This document shows, one piece after another, positions 1 through 5,792 of a DNA stretch of 38,127 bases. Numbering within the stretch: the first letter of the stretch is position 1; every line of letters starts with the position of its first letter. Source of the stretch: Dethiobacter alkaliphilus (GTDB lineage: Bacteria > Bacillota > Dethiobacteria > DTU022 > UBA8154); assembly GCA_016841605.1 (NCBI GenBank), contig JAENYV010000008.1, positions 1 to 38,127 of the forward strand, in the 5' to 3' direction. The translations under genes and the position numbers were made by a program. Under the pieces are notes generated by a model. That model searched no databases and had not been told where the DNA came from. It was given only the letters and a program-made list of their open reading frames with translations.

Positions 1-62
1 TCTTACCATAAATTAACTGCTGAATTTTTGTGTAGTAGGGTGTTGAATGCACGATAAAGCAA

Positions 63-105
63 CACAAAGGGCCGCCGGAAGGGATAATTCCGGCGGCCCT
101 TTGTG
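63..105. terminator. Perfect 18-bp inverted repeat, terminator-like
   Basis: Positions 63-80 and 88-105 are perfect reverse complements around a 7-base loop, and the stem is very GC-rich (GGGCCGCCGG core). No clear U-tract follows on either strand, so it is not a textbook intrinsic terminator. No gene lies to its left in the window, so it may end a gene located outside it. A second small hairpin follows at 124-141. Confidence 0.55.
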
Positions 106-123
106 CGACGGGCAGTCGCATCC

Positions 124-141
124 GCTGTGTATCAACACAGC
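124..141. repeat. Small 7-bp hairpin
   Basis: GCTGTGT (124-130) pairs perfectly with ACACAGC (135-141) across a 4-base loop, directly after the larger hairpin at 63-105. No function can be assigned. It may be part of the same 3' end structure. Confidence 0.4.
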
Positions 142-230
142 AAAGGGGCATAAGCTTCAATTCTATTTTTAATAATAATGTCGATTATTTTTACTTTGCA
201 AATATTTTGATGAATTTTTTACTATTAATA

Positions 231-260
231 GTTTACAATTATATAATTATTTGATAAACT
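231..260 (+). promoter_or_regulatory. Sigma-A promoter of the TRAP operon
   Basis: TTTACA (232-237) is followed after 17 bases by TAAACT (255-260). This pair is chosen because it aligns exactly with the stronger promoter of the facing redox operon (TTTACA-N17-TATAAT at 9288-9260). An alternative in the same place is TTTACT (218-223)-N18-TATAAT (242-247). Either start leaves a leader of roughly 300 bases before the first ATG at 566. Confidence 0.5.
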
Positions 261-270
261 TAAAACATAG

Positions 271-291
271 CTTGTCTGATAGGTCGACAAC
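271..291 (+). promoter_or_regulatory. Putative operator shared with the redox operon
   Basis: An imperfect dyad TTGTC-N9-GACAA (272-290) begins 11 bases after the proposed -10. The same element sits at the same distance from the -10 of the minus-strand redox operon (9249-9229), and 16 of 21 bases agree. Its position over the expected transcription start fits a repressor site. The FadR-type GntR regulator encoded at 3939-4658 is the obvious candidate binder, but that is inference. Confidence 0.55.
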
Positions 292-565
292 TGCAATCAT
301 TTATGGCGTTTCTTATCGTCGGTCTCTAAAGCGTTCTTTTAATCTAATCAATTTAAACTTTTTAATGTTTAAATAAAATTATAAAGGGGGGAGAGGCTTA
401 TTAAAAAAAACTTAAACGAGCAGTTACCGTGTAGGATAGGATGTGTATTTAGAAGTGAAGTGGTATACGTACTTTTGGAGGCATTTTAAACGGGTCCAAA
501 AAATATTTTACCATAAAAAAATATTATAATCTTTGTTAACTAAATTAGAAAGAAGGTATATTTAA
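292..565 (+). other. Long AT-rich 5' leader of the TRAP operon
   Basis: About 270 bases separate the putative operator from the first start codon. I see no recognisable riboswitch and no convincing small gene. A TGGTATAC element lies at 461-468 and is repeated in front of the GntR gene (3880-3887). A purine-rich run (GGGGGGAGAGG) near 385-396 resembles a ribosome-binding site but has no usable start codon after it. Confidence 0.4.
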
Positions 566-1666
566 ATGATTCGTAAATTTTATATTAGTTCAAAGATATT
601 CTCTTACATAATATTTACTTTATTAATTACGACTTTATTTGTTTGTGGAGGGTGTAGTTCCGAACAAGCAACTACTCCCGAAGATATTGAAAATGAACAG
701 GCAAAAGAAGTTATTGAACTTAAGTTAGCCCATTTCTGGTCCAGTACACACTTTATAGAAACACAACTGGTGCAAGAATGGTCGAAAGCGATACAAGAGG
801 CTACTAATGGACAGATTAAAATTACTAGTTATCCATCCCAAACCCTGCTGACGTCAACAGAAACTTATGATGGAGTCATTCAAGGTATAGCAGATATTGG
901 TATGTCCTGTTATGCCTATAACAGAGGGCGCTTTCCAATAATGGAAGCATTTATGACTCCAGGAATAAATTTTAACAATTCCAAGGCTGCCAGCATGGCG
1001 GCGACCGAAGGGATAACACAGCTCGATCCCAAGGAACTTCAAGATACTAAGCAATTGATGACGTGGGGTGCAGGTCCAGGGCACCTACTTATGAAGAATC
1101 CTATCAAGAATAAGGCAGATCTACAAGGTGTTGAAATAGGAGTTACCGGAGGAGAAAGGGCTGAAGCGATTAAATTGCTGGGAGCAACACCGGTAGTAAT
1201 GGCCATGTCTGAGTGCTATGATGCACAGTCAAAAGGAGTAATCAAAGGAACTCTTTCAACACTTTCTACGATGAAAGGATTTAGGTTGGGGGAGGTTACC
1301 AATAGCGTAACACTAACACCTTTTATATACAATCAGTTATTTTACATGGTCATGAATAAAGAAAAATGGGATTCTTTATCACCGGAAATACAAGATATAA
1401 TAATGGATGTTACCGAAAAATTCCATAAGGAAAAGGTAATTGGACTGTTGGATATAGATAATGAAGAAAGCTTGAAATATTACCAGGATACAAAGCAATT
1501 AGATGTATATGAGCTATCTAAAGATGAAACTAAGGAGTGGATTGAATTAATTAAACCGGTAATTAATAATCAAATAAATATGTTAAACGAAAAAGGCTTT
1601 CCAGGAGAACAGATTATTAAAACTGTCCAAGAATTAGCAGAAAAATATAATGAAGAATATAAATAA
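566..1666 (+). CDS. TRAP transporter solute-binding lipoprotein, DctP family
   Basis: This is a 366-residue extracytoplasmic substrate-binding protein of a tripartite ATP-independent periplasmic (TRAP) transporter. It delivers a solute to the membrane pair encoded just downstream. The N-terminus has a hydrophobic segment (about 11-26) ending in C-G-G-C, so lipidation at Cys30 (or Cys27) is likely, as expected in a monoderm cell. The DctP fold covers about residues 52-350, and the block around 200-230 (KLLGATPVVMAMSECYDA) is typical of the family. In most DctP proteins the preceding block reads G-x-K-I-R, and its arginine binds the substrate carboxylate. Here it reads G-V-E-I-G (Gly192), so binding may differ. 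A good ribosome-binding site (AAGAAGG) precedes the ATG. The substrate cannot be read from sequence; an organic acid is the family norm. Confidence 0.93.
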   Translation: MIRKFYISSKIFSYIIFTLLITTLFVCGGCSSEQATTPEDIENEQAKEVIELKLAHFWSSTHFIETQLVQEWSKAIQEATNGQIKITSYPSQTLLTSTETYDGVIQGIADIGMSCYAYNRGRFPIMEAFMTPGINFNNSKAASMAATEGITQLDPKELQDTKQLMTWGAGPGHLLMKNPIKNKADLQGVEIGVTGGERAEAIKLLGATPVVMAMSECYDAQSKGVIKGTLSTLSTMKGFRLGEVTNSVTLTPFIYNQLFYMVMNKEKWDSLSPEIQDIIMDVTEKFHKEKVIGLLDIDNEESLKYYQDTKQLDVYELSKDETKEWIELIKPVINNQINMLNEKGFPGEQIIKTVQELAEKYNEEYK

Positions 1667-1693
1667 AGAATATTATTAACAGTAAAAAAAAAG

Positions 1694-1750
1694 GGGAAAA
1701 CCGCATGCTTTAATGCTACAAAAATGTATTATAAAGCATGCGGTTTTCCC
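1694..1750. terminator. 19-bp stem hairpin between dctP and dctQ genes
   Basis: Positions 1694-1712 and 1732-1750 are perfect reverse complements with a 19-base loop. An A-run (1684-1692) precedes it, so a U-tract exists only for the minus strand, and no T-run follows on the plus strand. Within the operon it most likely protects or terminates the binding-protein mRNA, allowing more binding protein than permease. It also contains the ATG at 1738, which argues against that codon as the dctQ start. Confidence 0.6.
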
Positions 1751-1770
1751 TAAACGAAAGGGTTTATGTT

Positions 1771-2256
1771 ATGAAATTTTTTATTAATTATTCCTTAAGA
1801 ATCGTTCAGATAATTAATTGGTTAGCGGGACGGGCCGTAGCCCTTACTATGGGCTTGGTAGTTATTAATATCGTTCTTCGTGTTTTTGGCATGCCAATAG
1901 GGGGAACTTATGAATGGGTCGGCTTTCTTACAGCCTTAGCTATTGGCTTATCCTTAGCTCATTGCGAATCGCAAGATGGACATGTTGCGGTTACCATCTT
2001 CATGGAAAAATTACCACCTAAGTTTCAACACATAACAGATATTTTTACAAAAATTATAGTTTTAGTGTTTCTAATTATCACTTTCCGGGAAACTATATCC
2101 TATGCCAACAGTACAATAGTTGCAGGAGAAATAGCTCAAACTACTAAGGTACCTATTTATCCTTTCATTTACATACTAGCTTTTGGTTTTATAGCTTTTG
2201 CCCTAATTATCATAACTAAAATGCTAGAAACCATTAGAAAGGCGGTAGGAAATTGA
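1771..2256 (+). CDS. TRAP transporter small permease, DctQ family
   Basis: This small membrane subunit (about 161 residues) pairs with the large DctM permease in TRAP transporters. The translation shows four hydrophobic segments and the family-typical stretch around IGGTYEWVGFLTALAIGLSLAHCE, followed by a charged loop with GHVAV. I place the start at ATG 1771 (MKFFINYSLRIVQ), preceded by AAAGGG eight bases upstream. The earlier in-frame ATG at 1738 lies inside a hairpin stem and has no ribosome-binding site. The end overlaps the TTG start of the dctM gene, so the two are probably translationally coupled. Confidence 0.88.
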   Translation: MKFFINYSLRIVQIINWLAGRAVALTMGLVVINIVLRVFGMPIGGTYEWVGFLTALAIGLSLAHCESQDGHVAVTIFMEKLPPKFQHITDIFTKIIVLVFLIITFRETISYANSTIVAGEIAQTTKVPIYPFIYILAFGFIAFALIIITKMLETIRKAVGN

Positions 2257-3560
2257 GTCCATTATTTGCTGGTATCATTGGCGTAATAGGTTTTTTAATA
2301 CTTATGGTTATCAGAATGCCTATTGCTTTTTCCATGGCAGTGGTAGGCTTTTTAGGTTTTAGTTACCTTGTCTCTACAGAAGCGGCTTTGAGGGTAGTTG
2401 CCAAGGACTTTTACGGCATGTTTTCTTCTTACTCTCTCAGTGTTATCCCTATGTTTGTCTGGATGGGTTTTCTTGCTTTTCATACAGGTGTCGGATCAAA
2501 ACTTTTTTCTATAGCTTATAAAATTTTAGGTCGTCTCCCTGGCGGTCTTGCCATAGCAACACAGGCAGCCTGCTCGGTTTTTGGTGCAGTTTCCGGATCA
2601 AGCCCTGCAACTGCAGCTACCATAGGTGCCATTTCACTACCCGAAATGAAAAAATATCAGTATAGCTCTGCCTTAGCTACAGCCAGCGTTGCCTCAGGCG
2701 GTGCAATAGGAATTATGATTCCACCAAGCGTAATATTTGTACTTTATGGAATAGCTACTGAACAATCCATAGGCAGGTTGTTTCTGGCAGGTATTTTGCC
2801 CGGTATTTTGTTAACAATTTCATACATAACAGCCATCCTTATTGTTACTACTCGCAATCCTAAACTCGGACCCGCAGCATCTATAGAAAACTTAAAGAAT
2901 ATTCCGTTTTCTTTAATGGGATTAGTGGATATTTTCGTTATCTTTGTAATTTCTTTAGGTGGTCTTTTTGCCGGCATTTTTACTCCTACCGAGGCAGGCG
3001 CAGTAGGAGTTGCCTCTGTATTTATTGTAAGTTTTTATAGAAAACAACTAACATCAGAAGCTATTAACCGTTCTTTAATGGATACAACTAAAACAACGGC
3101 AATGATAATGTTTCTTATCGCAGGTGCTACTATATTCGGACGATTTATCGCTGTTAGCCGAATCCCATTCGAACTGGCTAGTTGGTCAAGTAATCTCCCT
3201 TTTCCCCCATTCGTGATATTTATAATAATACTATTAATCTATTTTGTTTTGGGTTGCTTTATTGATTCAATGGCATTAATACTCCTTACGATTCCAATTT
3301 TCTATCCTGTTGTGGTAGAAACACTTAATTATGATCCTATATGGTTTGGCGTTATGATTGTCATGGTCACTACTATAGGAGTTATTACCCCGCCGGTGGG
3401 TATGAATGTTTATGTAATAAAAGGAGTTGCTAAAGACGTTCCCTTGGAAGTTATTTTTAGTGGCATATGGCCATTTTTCATCGCTGCTTCAATCAGCAGT
3501 CTTATTCTACTTATTTTCCCGCAAATTGCAACGTTTTTACCTAATTACTTAATGCCCTAA
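2253..3560 (+). CDS. TRAP transporter large permease, DctM family
   Basis: This is the 435-residue main transport subunit of the TRAP system, a sodium- or proton-driven secondary transporter of the ion transporter superfamily. It has about a dozen hydrophobic helices and the family hallmark GAVSGSSPATAATIGAISLPEM near residues 110-130, with a related inverted motif (TPTEAGAVGV) in the second half. The start is TTG 2253, with GGCGGTAGGA as ribosome-binding site, overlapping the end of the dctQ gene by four bases. Length and motifs indicate a complete protein. It works with the binding protein at 566 and the small permease at 1771. Confidence 0.93.
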   Translation: MSPLFAGIIGVIGFLILMVIRMPIAFSMAVVGFLGFSYLVSTEAALRVVAKDFYGMFSSYSLSVIPMFVWMGFLAFHTGVGSKLFSIAYKILGRLPGGLAIATQAACSVFGAVSGSSPATAATIGAISLPEMKKYQYSSALATASVASGGAIGIMIPPSVIFVLYGIATEQSIGRLFLAGILPGILLTISYITAILIVTTRNPKLGPAASIENLKNIPFSLMGLVDIFVIFVISLGGLFAGIFTPTEAGAVGVASVFIVSFYRKQLTSEAINRSLMDTTKTTAMIMFLIAGATIFGRFIAVSRIPFELASWSSNLPFPPFVIFIIILLIYFVLGCFIDSMALILLTIPIFYPVVVETLNYDPIWFGVMIVMVTTIGVITPPVGMNVYVIKGVAKDVPLEVIFSGIWPFFIAASISSLILLIFPQIATFLPNYLMP

Positions 3561-3865
3561 TGCCGATGCTAATGCAAACCGGTAACAATAGTTCTTTTCC
3601 CAAGCTCCAAGCTTGGTTAGATGGCATTTATAAGTGCCGCCAACTTTTTTATAAGGCCGTTAATATTTATTCTCCTCTTTTAATAGCAGCAGGGCCTGTG
3701 CGGGTATGTGGGCAACGCCGCTTTTATTGTTGTCCAAGTGGGCGTGGAACTCGCGGGGTAGCACTGTCTCTGGAGGTTATCCGCAAATCCACGCCCGCGG
3801 TATATCCATGTATAAGGACATAAGGCCGGCCTAAATTATCGGCGATGACTGCAGATTAGCATTGC
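3561..3865. other. Non-coding gap with GC-rich inverted repeat
   Basis: No credible gene lies here. The open frame directly after the dctM gene has no similarity I recognise and no ribosome-binding site. A GC-rich patch (about 3690-3835) differs from its AT-rich surroundings and carries a perfect 9-bp inverted repeat (3740-3748 with 3788-3796, TGGGCGTGG / CCACGCCC type) plus the palindrome GGCCGGCC near 3822. It may be a decayed gene fragment or the 3' structure of the TRAP transcript. Confidence 0.35.
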
Positions 3866-3899
3866 TTGACTATCGAATATGGTATACAATTTTGGTATG
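3863..3899 (+). promoter_or_regulatory. Promoter/operator of the GntR regulator
   Basis: TTGCTT (3863-3868) is 16 bases from TACAAT (3885-3890), giving a weak sigma-A promoter. TGGTATAC (3880-3887) overlaps the -10, and a second TGGTAT starts 13 bases later (3893). Related FadR-subfamily regulators such as UxuR and NanR bind TGGTATACCA- or GGTATA-type sites, so autoregulation is plausible. The same TGGTATAC octamer is in the TRAP leader at 461-468. Confidence 0.4.
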
Positions 3900-3938
3900 A
3901 AAATAACTGGAGTTAAAAAATGGAGGTTAAAGAACTTT

Positions 3939-4658
3939 ATGTTCGTTAAAGCCAGAGAGAAAAAACTTTATGAAGAAGTTGTCAAACAAATAAAATATTT
4001 GATTAATACAAAACAGCTCAAAGATGGCGACATGCTCCCTTCCGAAGATGAATTGTCAAAAAGTATAGGTGTAAGCAGGGCAACAGTCAGGGAAGGCTTA
4101 AGAATTTTGGAACTGTTGGGCCTAGTGGAAACAAAAAGAGGAAAAGGTACTTTTGTCAGAATAAATAACCTGGAGTCTTTTAAAAACAAGTTGGGTCATA
4201 GCCTTGACTCTATTGGTATGGATTCCTATTATGTACATGAAATTGATAGGCTACTGGAACCTAGTGTGGCAAGACTTGTAGCACAAAAAGGTAAAGACGA
4301 GGAGATACAAAAAATTAAGCTTGCCCTTGAAAAAATGGAAGAATCAATTAATAAGGGCGAATCAGGTGAAGATGAGTCTCTTTACTTCCACAAAGTTATT
4401 ATTGACGCACTTAACAATCCCATATTGAATTCAATATTTGAGTTGACCAGGGAGATACATGAACGGGGTCGCAAAATTGTGCTGAATCTACCAAACCGGG
4501 CTCAGGAAACTTTAAAAGAACATTATAAAATATATGAAGCTATTCGAGATAGAAACGCTAACAAAGCCTATCAATATATGGAAAGACATCTAACAAGAGT
4601 AAGCGATACATATGATAAAATTTTTATTCTTAAAAACTTCAAAGAAATCGATAAGTAA
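3939..4658 (+). CDS. GntR-family transcriptional regulator, FadR subfamily
   Basis: This is a DNA-binding regulator with a winged helix-turn-helix at its N-terminus and an all-helical FCD effector domain. The N-terminal block LPSEDELSKSIGVSRATVREGLRILELLGLV is the GntR signature, followed by the wing KRGKGTFV. The rest (about 85-235) has the acidic and His residues (HEIDRLLEP, SLYFHKVII) common in FCD domains that bind carboxylates or a metal. I favour ATG 3939 with GGAGG at 3922-3926; an earlier in-frame start at 3879 lies inside the promoter. Placed between the TRAP operon and the facing redox operon, it probably controls both. The ligand is unknown but likely the transported acid. Confidence 0.9.
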   Translation: MFVKAREKKLYEEVVKQIKYLINTKQLKDGDMLPSEDELSKSIGVSRATVREGLRILELLGLVETKRGKGTFVRINNLESFKNKLGHSLDSIGMDSYYVHEIDRLLEPSVARLVAQKGKDEEIQKIKLALEKMEESINKGESGEDESLYFHKVIIDALNNPILNSIFELTREIHERGRKIVLNLPNRAQETLKEHYKIYEAIRDRNANKAYQYMERHLTRVSDTYDKIFILKNFKEIDK

Positions 4659-4706
4659 AACTAATAACCTCGGAATCTTCCAAGCTTATACTACCTATTC
4701 CGTTCT

Positions 4707-4733
4707 CCCACGCATAGCGTGGGGCTTAATTTT
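4707..4733 (+). terminator. Intrinsic terminator after the GntR gene
   Basis: CCCACGC (4707-4713) pairs with GCGTGGG (4717-4723) across a 3-base loop, followed by GCTTAATTTT. An AT-rich palindrome (4724-4740) follows. This is a modest terminator for the + strand transcript, placed between two convergent genes. Confidence 0.6.
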
Positions 4734-4744
4734 AAATTAAGTAT

Positions 4745-5212
4745 TTAATAAAACCAAGCTGAAGGTCCCTTTCCCAAATGAGAAGGATTAAGAAGCAACA
4801 TTGATACCTGCGACTCAGGTTCCAGAGGAGGGTGCCCCGCTGGGAGTTCCACTAATGCGTTGCAACCGATAAGGGAGCACAGCATACTATTTTTCTGACC
4901 CGGCTGTAATCTTACGCTCCATCCATCTTGATAGCAGGTGGCAAATCCCCGGAGAAAGCGGCGAGGTCCCCCTTGCTTCGGAAAAGGGTCAATACACAAA
5001 GCAGAAAAACGATATAGATAAGGGTTAAGGGCCTGCATGGCACGTATGATAGGAGCTGCTAGAAGTTGATAACCCACCGCACAGGCCCCCGGGTTTCCGG
5101 AAAGGGATATAATAGGCTTAGATTCCCTAATGGCCGCCGGTGTGACCGCCCGGCTTGATTCTAACACCCCAGAATAGTATATCTGCTCAATTTTCTTAGC
5201 TCTGATGGAGCA
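4745..5212 (-). pseudogene. moeA C-terminal remnant (molybdopterin molybdenumtransferase)
   Basis: The reading frame encodes only the last ~155 residues of a MoeA-type protein, which normally has about 400 residues and inserts molybdenum into molybdopterin. Visible blocks are the active-site segment KPIISLSGNPGACAVGYQLL and the C-terminal domain IV (GWSVRLQPGQKNSMLCSL, then NALVELPAG). The frame is open from 5212, where a TGA precedes it, and the ferredoxin gene ends only 45 bases upstream. The N-terminal two thirds are therefore missing, not frameshifted. A GTG at 5167 could start a 140-aa product, but it lies mid-domain and I see no ribosome-binding site. It lies last in the molybdoenzyme operon, which suggests the operon once carried its own cofactor gene. 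Confidence 0.75.
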
Positions 5213-5256
5213 TCAACATTTTGCATTAAGAAACTCGTTCTAGCCAATTTTTTACT

Positions 5257-5781
5257 TTATCTCCGGTTCGTTACTTTGTGAACACCGCTCACAATATTGC
5301 CGACAAATTTAAATTCTTTTTCGCCCAGCACTTTGTTAATAGATTTGAACTGCAAGGCTCCGGTAGGACATACCCGCACACAGGCGGGCTGGAGTCCCGC
5401 CTCAACTCTTTCCGAACACAGATCGCATTTCTGCATCTTTTCCTCTAAATCGTAACGGGGTACTCCAAAAGGGCAGGCCAGGGCACAACTGTGGCACCCG
5501 ATACACAGGTCGCCGTTTACTATTACCGCTTTAGTCTGCCGATCTTTCGTTATTGCCCCCGTTGGACAGCCCATTATACAAGGACTGTCCGCACAGTGCA
5601 AGCAGGCTGCGGATACATACAGGAAGCTGGTATTAGGAAATTGCCCCTCTTCCATTGTGTAAATTCTTCTATAAGCAGGTTGGCCTTTTTCAGGAAAAAT
5701 ATCGTTCTGATCCATACAAGCCACCACACAGGCACCACATCCGCAACAAAGGTTTATATCCAGATATATTGCTTTTACCAT
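5257..5781 (-). CDS. Four-cluster 4Fe-4S electron-transfer subunit of a molybdoenzyme
   Basis: This 174-residue ferredoxin-like protein is of the DmsB/PhsB/HycB type. It carries electrons between the molybdopterin subunit encoded just upstream and the FAD/NAD subunit. Four cysteine groups are visible in order: CCGCGACVVAC near the N-terminus, CLHCADSPCIMGC, CIGCHSCALAC and CDLCSERVEAGLQPACVRVC. These give sixteen cluster cysteines and four [4Fe-4S] clusters. There is no signal peptide, so it acts in the cytoplasm. The ATG at 5781 follows AAAGGTGAT and lies 11 bases after the molybdoenzyme stop, indicating one operon. Confidence 0.9.
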   Translation of the reverse strand: MVKAIYLDINLCCGCGACVVACMDQNDIFPEKGQPAYRRIYTMEEGQFPNTSFLYVSAACLHCADSPCIMGCPTGAITKDRQTKAVIVNGDLCIGCHSCALACPFGVPRYDLEEKMQKCDLCSERVEAGLQPACVRVCPTGALQFKSINKVLGEKEFKFVGNIVSGVHKVTNRR

Positions 5782-5792
5782 CAGTAATCACA

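Noticed and set aside
1738-1770. Upstream in-frame ATG as the start of the small TRAP permease.
   Set aside because: It lies in the stem of a strong hairpin and lacks a ribosome-binding site; ATG 1771 has AAAGGG at good spacing.
3738-3800. T-box-like sequence (GTGGAACTCGCGG) that might be a T-box riboswitch.
   Set aside because: There is no specifier stem, no proper antiterminator/terminator pair and no aminoacyl-tRNA or amino-acid gene downstream; the next gene is a GntR regulator with its own promoter.
3560-3823. An 87-codon open frame directly after the dctM gene.
   Set aside because: It overlaps the dctM stop, has no ribosome-binding site, no recognisable domain and a base composition that changes midway. 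It is treated as non-coding.
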